A DNA stretch of 64,000 bases from contig NC_090771.1 in assembly GCF_001761485.1 (NCBI RefSeq), forward strand, positions 1,860,001 through 1,924,000, given 5' to 3'. The translations under genes and the position numbers were made by a program. Below are positions 40,305-50,734 of the stretch, in pieces; the first letter of the stretch is position 1; each line of letters opens with the position of its first letter. Below the pieces are notes generated by a model. It was not told the DNA's origin and did not search any database. It was given only the letters and a program-made list of their open reading frames with translations. The stretch comes from Yarrowia lipolytica. Its lineage: Eukaryota > Ascomycota > Dipodascomycetes > Dipodascales.

Positions 40305-42182
40305 TTAGACGCTTCCCAGAAGCTCCCAGAGCCCGTCCTCCTCAACGTAGTCATGATGAATGACTGTAACGAGAAGATACTCGTTGATAATCTTGTCAAG
40401 CAGCTTGAATGATGCAGTGTTCTTCTTGTACAGGGCTCGCCATTCACTCCAGATGCTGAAGGCTTCTTCTCTCCACGCATCAAAAGAGTCCTCCTGGATG
40501 ATGGTGGTCTGCACAATCTCTCTGTTGGGGAAGACCCCCCAGGTGACACCGTTAGAGGCTCGCTCAGAAACGTTGGTGTCGACCAGCTTGTCGGACTTTG
40601 CAACGTAGTAAGAGACGAGATCCTCCTGTGCGTCCAGCAGAGGCTTGAGCTTCTTCCACTGCTCAGGAGAGATAAAAAACTCAGCAAAAGACTTCTGGAA
40701 GACATAGCCGCCCTTGGGGCCCCATCCGAAGATATTGTCGTCGGACTTGAGAGCGTTACAAGCGGGTTGAGAAGCCACAGTCCAAATGCCCTTCTGGTTC
40801 AACTCCATAAGCTGCTCCTGGATGAGCATTGTCTCAGGAGAAAGGGTCTGGTCAGACCAGGGCATGAAGGGCAGTTTGCCGACAATGGTGTCGGCAAAGA
40901 GCTTGGACAGATCAGCATCGTCCACAGGGTAGCCCCATAGTTCGAGAGCTCTTGCAGGAGGCACGTGGATAGAAGGGCCATAGCCATCAATCTCTCCAAA
41001 GGCAGGGGAAGAAGAGTCTCCGAATCGACCGTTAGGGAAATCATCCCACACGGCCTCTCGTCCAACAGCACCTTCACCGGATGCAATTGCCAATGCAAGG
41101 GTAGTGAGGTCAGGCTCCTCCTTGGGGGCATCAGGGTGATGTCGAGCGTCATCAACCACTCGGTTTCGATGGGTGGCCGAGGATCGTCGTCGAAGAGGAG
41201 TCTTGTTGGGGGTGGTGGAAGCGGTGGATCCTGTAGCCTCCTCAACCGCGCAGTCTTCCTCAATTGTAAGGAAGCCTGATCGTTCTAGAATTCGTGCCAC
41301 AGATCGCTCCAGGTTGAGGGTGTAGAAGTGGAAACCTCGCACAGTCTTGTTGGTTTTGGTGTACACGTCGTTGACAATGTCAGAGACCACTTCAACACCA
41401 ATGTCTTTAACCTGCTGATCGTTGCCGGTAGGGACGGCCTGGATTCGGTCCAGAATGGCAGGAGGCACAGAGGCATGCGATAGTCTGGCGGCTCGAACAA
41501 ACGATGTGTATGTGTTGATGGGCATGAGTCCGGGGATGATGGTGATATTCTTGAGCAGTGGGGAGAACTCTCGAACAGCCTTGTTGTACTCAAGGAACTT
41601 GTTGTCGTCGTAGAACATCTGGGTAATAATGAAGTCGGCTCCGGCCTCGACCTTCTCCTTGAGGTAGGGTAGGTCGTGGTGGAAGTCCTGGTGAGAGGCG
41701 TCAGAGCCGTCAACATGGCCCTCTGGGTAGCCGGCCACACCAACACAGAACTTGTTTCCATGCTTCTTTTTGATGTACTTGACGAGATCAGCGGCATGCT
41801 GAAACTCAGGAGAAGCGGGCTGCCAGTACTCCTCACCTCGCGGAGGGTCACCTCGAAGAGCCAGGATGTTGCAGATTCCGGCCTTGGAAGCAGCCTCCAG
41901 AGCCTGATCAATCAGAGCAGGGTCCATATTGGTACAGGTCAGATGCAGACACACATCGAGACCCATGCTCTGGCACTCGCTGGCAATGTCCAGAGACTTC
42001 TTGGCGGTCGAGCCTCCGGCTCCCCAGGTAATTGTGATGAACAGAGGTTTGAGAGCCGCCATTCGGGCCAGACGGGCTCGGAAGTTGGCCATACCGTTCT
42101 GGGTCTTTGGAGGAAAAAACTCCAGGGAGAAGAACTTCTCATCAGGCTTGAGGCCCGCAATGAGTTTTGTGATGGTCGACAT
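40305..42182 (-). CDS. MET12: Methylenetetrahydrofolate reductase (Met12-like)
   Basis: Reduces 5,10-methylenetetrahydrofolate to 5-methyltetrahydrofolate, which feeds methionine synthesis. The 625-residue protein has the N-terminal TIM-barrel catalytic domain (SLEFFPPKT, TITWGAGGSTAKKSLD, HLTCTNMD, ILALRGDPPRGEEYW, ADFIITQMFYD, PGLMPINTY; about residues 15-300). A Ser/Arg linker (about 320-350) is followed by the C-terminal regulatory domain (WDDFPNGRFGDSSSPAFGEI, WGYPVD, TWGVFPN, IVHHDYVEEDGLWELL). Wording such as RLSHASVPPAIL and GEIDGYGPSIHVPPARALELWG is closer to Met12 than to Met13. The two-domain layout and length match fungal MTHFRs. Confidence 0.94.
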   Translation of the reverse strand: MSTITKLIAGLKPDEKFFSLEFFPPKTQNGMANFRARLARMAALKPLFITITWGAGGSTAKKSLDIASECQSMGLDVCLHLTCTNMDPALIDQALEAASKAGICNILALRGDPPRGEEYWQPASPEFQHAADLVKYIKKKHGNKFCVGVAGYPEGHVDGSDASHQDFHHDLPYLKEKVEAGADFIITQMFYDDNKFLEYNKAVREFSPLLKNITIIPGLMPINTYTSFVRAARLSHASVPPAILDRIQAVPTGNDQQVKDIGVEVVSDIVNDVYTKTNKTVRGFHFYTLNLERSVARILERSGFLTIEEDCAVEEATGSTASTTPNKTPLRRRSSATHRNRVVDDARHHPDAPKEEPDLTTLALAIASGEGAVGREAVWDDFPNGRFGDSSSPAFGEIDGYGPSIHVPPARALELWGYPVDDADLSKLFADTIVGKLPFMPWSDQTLSPETMLIQEQLMELNQKGIWTVASQPACNALKSDDNIFGWGPKGGYVFQKSFAEFFISPEQWKKLKPLLDAQEDLVSYYVAKSDKLVDTNVSERASNGVTWGVFPNREIVQTTIIQEDSFDAWREEAFSIWSEWRALYKKNTASFKLLDKIINEYLLVTVIHHDYVEEDGLWELLGSV

Positions 42183-43199
42183 GGTCGAGTTAGTTGGTTT
42201 GAAGGGGTTGTCGTGTGGTGTAGAGATGTGGCTTAGGATTGGGTTCGTGAAGACAGAAAAAACGATTTAAGAATATAGAGTTGCAACGGTTCCATTTTTT
42301 TGACCCAGGCCGAACCATATACTATCAGGGCGGAAGCTACAAGCACTATGTTGATACCTTTGTAATATACAGTATATGCAGTTTGTTACAAATACAATTA
42401 CCTGAGCTATTACACGAATTGTAACCAATCACGCGTACAACGCCTTCCATGTACTCGTACATGTCTACTGTACCGTCTTGTCAACATTTTGGTGATTGTG
42501 TTTGTGGGTGGTGCTGCATGCCTACCTACCGTACTTGGGTGTCGGTTATGGGAGGAGCAGTCTAGATGCCAGATAGGGTCACTCTGCTTTGCTATGGTGT
42601 GATGATAGTATTGAACAGGTAACAGACAGTACAAAACTGCGATATTTGGACAACAAAACTAAAAGTAACGGTGACCAAAAAATAATAATACAAGAAAACC
42701 ACCGCTATCTATCCCCACTTGAATAAAAAGCACGTAGCCAAGCCATTGGTTGCAGTTATATTCGCTTGCATTTGCCCCCACCAATTTGAAAAGGCCTTCA
42801 TTATTACAAAGCCAATGTGGGAAATTGGTGCCATTGTGTACAATACAGTATCGTAGCTACTGCACCGTTATACAAGTTCAAAAAGTAGCTACTTGTACCA
42901 GTACTCGTAGCCGGGAACTCCTCAAATGCATAATATTACAGCTACATTTCGTTCAATAAATACTGTACAGTCGTTAGAGCGCCATACTACTCGCGGTCTC
43001 CGGTCCCGCTGTAGCAACTGTTAAATGTTACCTTCGAGCTACTTGGACAATTATGCCTTCGAGCTACAACCAGTACGTACTGTCTGAGCTACTTGTATTG
43101 CCCATACGGTACATAGTCATGTATCGTCCTCAAAATATTTTCATATAATCAACACTATATCATGCGTGTAACCACGCGTCTTATTTAGTATGTTACTCC
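42183..43199. other. Spacer between MET12 and NAP1
   Basis: This 1.02-kb spacer carries the MET12 promoter on the left and the NAP1 3' region on the right. Near 43030-43095 the word CGAGCTAC or TGAGCTAC recurs three times. A tRNA-like fragment at 42972-43018 does not fold as a full tRNA. No gene was called. Confidence 0.4.
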
Positions 43200-44471
43200 T
43201 TAAGATTGTTTGCACTCCTGGGCCTCCTTCTTGCCTCCCTCCTCGTCGTCCTCATCATCATCGTCGTCATCATCCTCATCCTCATCGTCGTCCTCATCCT
43301 CAAACTCGCCCATGTCACCATGCTCCATCTCCATCTCCAGAGCAAATCCGGTGAACCAGTCGACGGCTCGGGGAATGAGCTGCTCCTTGATTTCCTCACC
43401 AATCTGGTAGTCAAGCTGCAGAGCATTGTCTCGCTCCTCATGGTCAACCTCCTCGTCCTCGTCCTCTTCCTCCTCATCCAGGGCCTTGGGCGGGCTGAAG
43501 AAGGTGAAGAAAGACTCAGTGGGGACGGCCTTCTCCACGATTCGGGTGGCCTTGGTGTGCTTGTTTCGCTGCTTTCGCTTGGTGATCTCCATGGTCAGGT
43601 TCTGCTCAGGCGACTTCCAGTCGATCTCTTCACCCTCGGCGTGGTCGTACATGAGCTCACCGGTGTCAGACACCTTGTCGAGGTAGAAATACGACTTCTT
43701 GAGCTGCTTGTTGGTGAAGAACTCGTTCTCGGCGAAGTCAAAGATGAGCACAAAGCCAGGCTTGTCGTCGAGATACTCCATTCGCACATTCATGAGCGAC
43801 TTGAGAGCCTCGCTATCTCGCTCGGAAATGAGACCGGAGGCACCGGGCAGGTTCTGGATGGCGGTGAGCCAGAAGTAGGGAATACCCTTGGCATCGGACT
43901 TATCATCACCCTCCTTCTCCTCTTCTTCGTCCTTTGCATCCTCGTCCTCCTCGTCCTCATCCTCCTCAACATCGTCTCCGTCGACACCAAACATTCGCTC
44001 CATTCGCTCCTGTTCGTATTTCTTACCGGCCTCAACCTGCTCCTCAGATACCTCCTTCTCGCCACCAATGACGGCGGCTCGTTCGGCGTAGATGGGGGCA
44101 AACTTGGCCTGGAACTTTCGCTCCAGTTCCAGCATCTCCTTGTGGAACTCGTCCTCCACCACGGAGGCCTGCTGGTGCAGGGCCTTGAGACCATCGATTC
44201 GTCGTCGCACAGCCAGAGGCAGAGAATCGACGTAGCCCGAAGAAGTACCGGCCATCTGGTTGAGTCGACCGGCAAGATGGGACAGCAGAGCGGGGTCTCG
44301 GCTCAGAGCTCCGAGGTCGACCTCCCCCTGACCATCCTCAGCAATTGTAGACACTCCAGGGTTGGCGGCTCGCTGGAGGAAAGATGAGGCGTTGGAGGCC
44401 GGGGTGTTCTGAGGGGTGGGGGCAATGCTGGACAGCTGCTCGATTCGCTTGGACTTGATGGGTTCGCTCAT
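43200..44471 (-). CDS. NAP1: Nucleosome assembly protein Nap1
   Basis: Histone H2A-H2B chaperone, also tied to mitotic Clb2 function in yeast. The 423-residue protein has a flexible N-terminus and the long dimerisation helix (VRRRIDGLKALHQQASVVED onward, about 88-130). The NAP fold follows, with YEQERMERMFG and FWLTAIQNLPGASGLISERD. An acidic insert sits in the middle (about 165-200). The C-terminal half includes KRKQRNKHTKATRIVEKAVP and SFFTFFSPP. The acidic tail (EDEDDDEDEDDDDDDDEDDE) is typical. Length equals yeast Nap1 (417). The repetitive GAC/GAG codons cause long, meaningless open frames on the other strand. Confidence 0.97.
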   Translation of the reverse strand: MSEPIKSKRIEQLSSIAPTPQNTPASNASSFLQRAANPGVSTIAEDGQGEVDLGALSRDPALLSHLAGRLNQMAGTSSGYVDSLPLAVRRRIDGLKALHQQASVVEDEFHKEMLELERKFQAKFAPIYAERAAVIGGEKEVSEEQVEAGKKYEQERMERMFGVDGDDVEEDEDEEDEDAKDEEEEKEGDDKSDAKGIPYFWLTAIQNLPGASGLISERDSEALKSLMNVRMEYLDDKPGFVLIFDFAENEFFTNKQLKKSYFYLDKVSDTGELMYDHAEGEEIDWKSPEQNLTMEITKRKQRNKHTKATRIVEKAVPTESFFTFFSPPKALDEEEEDEDEEVDHEERDNALQLDYQIGEEIKEQLIPRAVDWFTGFALEMEMEHGDMGEFEDEDDDEDEDDDDDDDEDDEEGGKKEAQECKQS

Positions 44472-46861
44472 GATTATTTGAGTGCACTAGGTGTGTGGTG
44501 AGGTATGTGTCTGTGTGCAGACTGGTGGGTGTGTGGAAAAAATCTAAAGCAGCTGCGGGTGGTCTGTTGGAACAAGTATCCCAATTGGAGTTTATTTGGC
44601 TAAAAGGCAGGGTAGAGCTAAACAGGTGCGGGAGAGGAGATGGAGGAGGACAAACAGCAATCGGTTAAAAAGACGAAAAGCATGGCATGTATCCTGATTA
44701 ATAACCTGTACTTCTACAGTCTCTTCCCCATTGACCTACTGAATTGAGAATTGAGCGTCTGACTGGTCATACGTACGTGTGTTCTTTTCTACGATACCTG
44801 CGCGCCCATATGTATCCTCATTCACCCCTGTGCACACAACGTCCAGCACCTGACGACAGACTCACACCAATCTCCAGAGCACGTTATTCGGACGTCGTGG
44901 TTATTGATTATTCAGGTTTCTGGGGTAGCTGTGACAATGCACCTAATATTAGGGGTAGTTTCTAGAACTTGACTGCCTGCTGTTTCGGAGACAAGTGTGC
45001 CTGCACTCTGCCAGTACAAAGCCTTCCTCCTGCTGCTGGTCCTGCCTTGTTTGGTGCCTGACCTGTGCGTACATTACATTTTTTTTTCAATTCTCTCTTC
45101 GAAGTCCATCTTCAACCGTGCGGTGCGGCGTCTTTTTTCGCCACTGTCCTCTTCTTTGGCTGCTGTCCCCAACCTTGGCAAGCAGACCAAGGGTTAATCT
45201 CAAAATGAAATCCGCGGCACCACAGGGAAGGAAGGGGTACAGTAGTGTGTACAGTAGTGGCGATACGACGTAGATTGTTGACGACCGACTGAAATCAATT
45301 GTGTGTGTAGACTCTCTTGTGGGTAGTTGCATACGTCACAGTTGTCAAAATGTTGTTTGCAGGACAATTCACGTATTACTCACACAAGCACTTGTTTTTA
45401 CGTTGGTACTCTTTTAACGGTTGCATGTCCTAAACTGGGGTACGCTGTGGGTGACAGATTACCCCATCCCGCGAAGCCACGATGCAGTAGAAGTGATCGT
45501 AGACATCAACCAGGAAGCTACAAGTACGAGTAGAATCAAGAGATACGGTCTCAATTTGCCACCTCGCTACCGTGACTCATCATGAGTCATGCTTACCTCC
45601 GACGATTGCAGACAATGCCGACTCCCATCTATCTTTGATGGCCATAAACCCATGGCATAAACTCGGACCCAACGGATCCACGCATATTCGAAACCAAGCC
45701 TCCAGGTCCCAACCCCAATTGACTCAACACGTGCTGTGGAGTGACAGAAACACAACAGTGGTCGTCAAGTGCCATCGTGGCAGAACATTGGCCAGTGTGA
45801 CGACAATCTGTTAATATGCACGTGATAAGCTAACTACTTGTAGGACTATCTCTTATACTTTCCATAACGATCACACTACGATACGATACTATCATATTGT
45901 CCAGTACAAGTGCTTGTAATTACTGTAGGTCTTGTTCCAAATAACCCACAATGCTCCCATGAGACACGACTCATCACCGTTAAGGTATGATTGCTATCTT
46001 CCGTTTCCCCGCTTCTTCCATTGCTCAGTGACGGATGAAGGATGAACCTTGACTCCACACGAAGTGGAAGGAATGATCACTTGAGCTGGAAGGCAGGATC
46101 CAAAAACTGGGGTAACGAAACGAAGGACATAACATACAGTACATTATCGTACCTGACACAGAACAACTACAATTATTGACCTACTTGTACTTGTACGACA
46201 TGTGTGTGTGATCATATCAAGATATAGGTAATTGCTGCAGCATAGGTTTCTCTGGAACTCTGGACGCTATTGTTTGATGGTTCTCGCACAACAATTGCAT
46301 ACAATCTGCGATATGCCGCCAAATCAAAACATTTCTCAATGATTTGTATACGATGAACAGTACAAGTACATACACTTGACACATCATGTCTTTGATGGTA
46401 GAGGTGATCTTAGTCCTGGCATGATGGTATTGCTTACAACTACTGTACCAGTAAAAGTTGTGAACTACTAACTGATAATAACATGACAACCACCGCCATA
46501 GGTGCAGAGCAGAAAAAGCTCTCATATTAATACATAATACAACACTCTACGATCGTAGTTGTGGTTTTAATATATACATTATGTCGTTGAGGACCTCTAA
46601 CCGATTATATAAATAACGGGTTCTTCTAGATGCAAGTGTGCCAGTAGACCCAATTAATGCAAATCCAGTTTGCCGAATAAATAGTGAGTTTTTTTGAGTT
46701 CTTTTTCTGTTCCATCACGGAGATGATGTCTTTTGGTTTTCTTCGTCCCCAGTTTTGTTTCTCGCAACGAGTTGAGCGTTGTCAGTGTGTTAAAAAGTAA
46801 TTCGGCGGATGTGCTAGGATCCAGTCAAGTGTTCCAAATCGACAGGGGAAACCCGGTCAAT
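44472..46861. other. Long spacer between NAP1 and SAM synthetase
   Basis: At 2.39 kb this is the second-longest gene-free stretch. It contains a TGACTCAT-C-ATGAGTCA palindrome at 45573-45589. Several TACTTGTA/TACAAGTA words occur (about 45522, 45836, 46182, 46188, 46370). Short open frames have no recognisable products. No tRNA or snRNA signature was found. Confidence 0.4.
45573..45589. promoter_or_regulatory. Paired inverted TGACTCA (Gcn4/AP-1-like) sites
   Basis: Two 8-bp arms, TGACTCAT and ATGAGTCA, are separated by one base. TGACTCA is the binding site of Gcn4-type bZIP factors. No start codon of a recognised gene lies within 1 kb (the NAP1 start is 1.1 kb to the left and transcribed away), so a regulatory role is uncertain. 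Confidence 0.35.
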
Positions 46862-48268
46862 TTAGTACTTGAGCTCCCGCACCTGCTCCCAAGGGTTCTC
46901 CTGGTTGGTGAAGTGGCCGTAAGAAGCAGTCTTGAAGTAGATGGGTCGAGCAAGGTCGAGATCCTTGACGATAACACCGGGTCGGAGGTCGAAGTTCTTC
47001 TTGATGATCTCAACGAGCTCAGCAGAAGAGTGCTTGGAGGTTCCGTAGGTGTCGACGAAGATGGACAGAGGCTCAGCAACACCAATGGCATAGGAGAACT
47101 GAACAAGAGCTCGTCGGGCAAGACCGGCCTTGACAAGAGACTTGGCAACCCATCGGGCAGCGTAGGCAGCAGATCGGTCGACCTTGGAGAAATCCTTACC
47201 GGAGAAGGCTCCTCCTCCGTGGGCACCCCATCCTCCGTAGGTATCGACAATAATCTTTCGGCCAGTGAGACCGGCATCACCCTGGGGACCACCAATGATG
47301 AATCGGCCAGAGGGCTGGATGTGGTAGACGGTTTTGTCGTCAAGGAGCTTGGCGGGAATGACCTTCTTGATGATCTTCTCAAGGATCTCAGATCGGAGGT
47401 CCTCGGTGGAGATATCATCAGAGTGCTGGGTGGAGATGACGACAGTGTCGACTCGCTGGGGGACAGTGGCACCGTTGTCGTTGGCATACTCGACAGTGAC
47501 CTGGGTCTTGGTGTCGGGTCGCAGCCATCCGAGAGAACCATCTCGTCGAGCAGCAGCAAGGGCAGCGTTAAGCTTGTGGGACAGGATGACGGTCAGGGGC
47601 AGGAGCTCCTCAGTCTCGTCAGTGGCATAGCCGAACATGATACCCTGGTCACCAGCTCCGAGCTCCTCAAGAGCCTTCTCGTAATGCAGACCCTGGGCGA
47701 TATCGGGAGACTGCTGCTCAATGGCAACAAGCACGTTACAGGTCTTGTAGTCGAAACCCTTCTCGGAGTCATCGTAACCAATGTGCTTGATGGCGTCTCG
47801 CACAATCTTCTGGTAGTCAAGGGTAGCCTTGGTGGTGATCTCACCAAAGACCATGATCATACCGGTCTTTGCGGCGGTCTCACAGGCAACCTTGGAGAGA
47901 GGGTCCTCCTTGAGGCAGGCATCAAGAATGGCATCAGAGACCTGGTCACAGATCTTATCGGGGTGTCCCTCACCGACGGATCTGAGTTAGTATTGAGTTT
48001 TGATAACGTGGCCGAATTGTTTCACACACGCCGTGCTGCAACATCGACATGTAAGCCTGTCACGGGCAGTGCGACACGCATTGTAGAAAACTGACAAGCA
48101 CAAGTGGTGACATGATGAAGAAGTCTCAAATCTCATGTTTCGTCGTTATCGTCGCCGTCATCGACCAGCCACGTGCCATAAGACACAATTGAACGAGTCC
48201 AAACGCGACTACAAGATTGGTACTTACTCGGAAGTGAAGAGGAAAGTCTCCTTGGCGGCAGCAGTCAT
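46862..48268 (-). CDS. SAM2: S-adenosylmethionine synthetase, two exons
   Basis: Makes S-adenosylmethionine from methionine and ATP. Exon 1 (48228-48268, 41 nt) encodes [13 protein letters not shown] plus two bases of Glu. A 246-nt intron (47982-48227, GTAAGTA...TACTAACTCAG) follows. Exon 2 (46862-47981) resumes with the [20 protein letters not shown] motif. The total is 386 residues, equal to the yeast Sam proteins (382-384). The signatures [36 protein letters not shown] and GGGAFSGKD are all present. The 3' end is complete. CACGTG boxes lie in the promoter and one in the intron. Yeast has two near-identical copies (SAM1, SAM2); the symbol here just marks the family. A 453-codon open frame on the opposite strand is a codon-bias shadow. 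Confidence 0.97.
47982..48227 (-). other. Intron of the S-adenosylmethionine synthetase gene
   Basis: This 246-nt intron starts GTAAGTACC and ends TACTAACTCAG. Splicing in phase 2 rebuilds the conserved [13 protein letters not shown] start of the enzyme. A CACGTG word lies inside (48170-48175). Confidence 0.92.
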
Positions 48269-49897
48269 TGTTATGTTTTGTGGTTGAGGTGGTGCTGAGG
48301 AAGAAAGAAAGGAGAAAAGATGAAATTGGGTGGGAATGGGGGCGCTTAAAACCAAATCAAGGTCTCCCTATGCTTTTACGAATTTTCACGCTGGCTTTTC
48401 TTGCCCTAACCTATATTACGCTTTTAAACCCTCTTCTGCACCTATAAGCACAGGTCCCAATCTTTGTCTTGGTAGCACGTCATGCGAGGCACGTGGGTTC
48501 ACTCTGTGGCTGAAATTCACGAATTGGACTTGGTATACTCTGCTTGGGCCGTAGCTCTCTCTTCAGGCTTTGCCAGGTGGCCTCTCAATACGCGTTTGAC
48601 CCTCGCCAGTGCGCACGTGTCTGTCGCGTGGTTACCGCTCGAAACGGGTGTTATATGGGGCCGCCAGATACGAACATGTTGAGGAGCTCACGTGCAATTG
48701 CGCACAACACCGAACGTGATGATGTAGCTCGATTGCCTGTTGAGTCTCGTGTTTCAATCACATTCAGCAGCGACTCACTATAATGGGGACCGAAAATACG
48801 ATATTCGTGGGGTTAGCAGATGGGTCTAACTAAAAGCCACTCGTTTTGTGGCGTTTTACTGAGTCTTTTTGCAAGGCAAAAGATACCCTCGGCCGATGCT
48901 TGGTTATCGTATCACACAGTGTTGTCGTATTCATCGCTCCCGATGGAGTCCGAGTCATACAGCGGTAAAACTCAAAAGACGCCACGGGGTAGACAACGAA
49001 GAGACCAAGCGATAGAACGCTCTTTCTCACCGTTAGCAAACTGAGAAGAGACGAAGAGACTCAGAAACAGTGACAATGCACCGAAGAGTTGCAACTATGA
49101 ACGCGAACGGAAAATTATATTCCCATTTTTGGTGGTCCTTAGTAGACTGTACTTCTGGGTTTGGACCTGCACACCCGAGTCAAGGTGTATGAACCTAACT
49201 GGCTGGAAATATGTGAGGACAGCAGACAATTTGAAATCTCGCAGGGTGCTTGAGTAGACCAATATTAATTTACCTATCACGTGATAACATAGAGAAAAGA
49301 AAACCCATGAATCTACGCCCTTCAAATGACAACTGCAAAGATCATCTATTGCCATTGACGTCATCTGAAGTATGTATCTTGTAGTTGATATCTGCCAGAT
49401 CCACCCTGGGGCCTCCCAGTCGCATGCATGGACATGAATTTTTTGCTATTTATTCTTGCATGTTTGGAAAGCCAACGTTGCCAAGATGTAGACGAGCGGT
49501 GCAGCATACATCTGATTCTCTCTGTTCCGTAGGATCTCCGGCGGGTGTGGAAATAACGGAGTTTGTATGGGTGAGATCACTTTTGTCATTTTTTTTATAA
49601 TTGCAAGTAAGTTGAAATGGCTTAACGGAAGTTAGTTGTACAAGTAGAGTACCGGTACAAATTATACACTCATTTGAACTAGCAACTACAGTAAATGGTG
49701 TCACTGTTGAGCCGTTCAACTCGCTCATAGGAAACCTTTCCAAGTTAGTCAGCTTATCTTGGTTACAGTCTGCGCGGGCGGAATTAAACCAGGTGCAGCT
49801 ATGCACGAGCCTCCAACCATACATTCATTCATGTCTCGTTACTTATATCAAGTTCTATCCGGTTCTACAGATCCGTTTTTATATTGTTTGGTTTGGT
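48269..49897. promoter_or_regulatory. Spacer with SAM synthetase promoter (three CACGTG boxes)
   Basis: The 1.63-kb spacer includes the synthetase promoter on its left. CACGTG occurs at 48490-48495, 48614-48619 and 48689-48694, and a fourth copy is in the intron. CACGTG is the Cbf1 site that drives sulfur and methionine genes in budding yeasts. Further right there are TCACGTGA at about 49268-49275, a TACAAGTA word (49637) and the DPP1 3' flank. No other gene was seen. Confidence 0.5.
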
Positions 49898-50734
49898 TTA
49901 AACCTGGTTCTCGAGCTGAACATCGTCAACTCGGTCGTAATGATGGTCGTCGTCAGCTCCCTCGCTGCCGAGACAGTAGGGGATATGAGAGGTCTTGGAG
50001 GTGGTTCGGGGGAACTCGCGTCGGTAGAAGTAGTAGGCGATGGTCATACCCAGCAAAGATCCGAGAACAATGTCGACAAAGTGGTGTCGGTAGTCCTCAG
50101 TTCTACTCAGTGCAATATAGATGGCCAGAAGAAGGGGGAAGAAAGCAAGCAGCAGCTTGGAGGCCTTGCTCCCATAAGTCTTGTAGGCGTTGATCTGTCC
50201 GTATACCCACAAGCAGAAGAACGTCATTCCCACAAAAGCTGTGGAGGAGTGGCCAGAAGGAGTGGATTTCATGCCCTCCAAAATGGTGTCCATATCTCCA
50301 GTGCAAACCTCGATTGTCACATACTTATCAATGGGAGCTCGCTTGGAGGGCTCACATCGGGCAATGAAGTCGGGTCGGTGTCGGCCCATGTAAATCTTGA
50401 GAAAGTTGGTGATGAAGCCGTTGAAGAAGGCGGCAACCAGAAAGGTGGACAGAGTGATGGACATGAACTTGAGTCGGTCCTGCGGTCGGGGGGCCATGAT
50501 AGCAGACAGTCCAATGAGCACAAAGAAGGGAATGATGATGGTGTAGAGAATACAAGCCTCTGAGCTGACACGCTCAACTGTGACATGTGAGTGGTTGATT
50601 GTGGGGTCGCTGATGATGAATTCACGCGTGAAGGGCGCCGCGCTCTCTGACACGTACCACAAGAAGATGAGCGTGAAGGCGGTGATCCACTCGATCACAT
50701 GGTACTGCTTGAGGGTGGAGCTGGAAGACAACAT
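49898..50734 (-). CDS. DPP1: Diacylglycerol pyrophosphate/lipid phosphate phosphatase (PAP2 family, Dpp1-like)
   Basis: Multi-pass membrane phosphatase that removes phosphate from diacylglycerol pyrophosphate, phosphatidate and related lipids, in vacuole or Golgi membranes in yeast. The 278 residues from Met at 50734 show about six membrane segments and the three PAP2 catalytic motifs: KIYMGRHRP, STPSGHSS and SRTEDYRHHFVD. The region around SRTEDYRHHFVDIVLGSLLG is strikingly close to yeast Dpp1. The frame is open a further 31 codons upstream (to 50827), but that part is Pro-rich leader-like and the Met at 50734 gives the usual length. The tail is acidic and His-rich. Confidence 0.9.
   Translation of the reverse strand: MLSSSSTLKQYHVIEWITAFTLIFLWYVSESAAPFTREFIISDPTINHSHVTVERVSSEACILYTIIIPFFVLIGLSAIMAPRPQDRLKFMSITLSTFLVAAFFNGFITNFLKIYMGRHRPDFIARCEPSKRAPIDKYVTIEVCTGDMDTILEGMKSTPSGHSSTAFVGMTFFCLWVYGQINAYKTYGSKASKLLLAFFPLLLAIYIALSRTEDYRHHFVDIVLGSLLGMTIAYYFYRREFPRTTSKTSHIPYCLGSEGADDDHHYDRVDDVQLENQV

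Noticed and set aside
42972-43018. tRNA-like string (GTCGTTAGAGCGCCATAC... then CGGTCTCCGG)
   Set aside because: It resembles a D-arm, but there is no matching acceptor stem, anticodon arm or proper GGTTCRANYCC box, so it is chance or a decayed fragment at most.
43206-44387. 393-codon open frame opposite NAP1, with strongly hydrophobic Leu/Val/Ile runs
   Set aside because: The hydrophobic runs are the antisense of Asp/Glu tracts in Nap1. No start context or family supports it.
46733-48094. 453-codon open frame on the plus strand, opposite the S-adenosylmethionine synthetase gene
   Set aside because: It mirrors a codon-biased, highly expressed gene, has no domain resemblance and is rich in Gly, Leu, Val, Asp and Ser as expected of a reverse-strand shadow.
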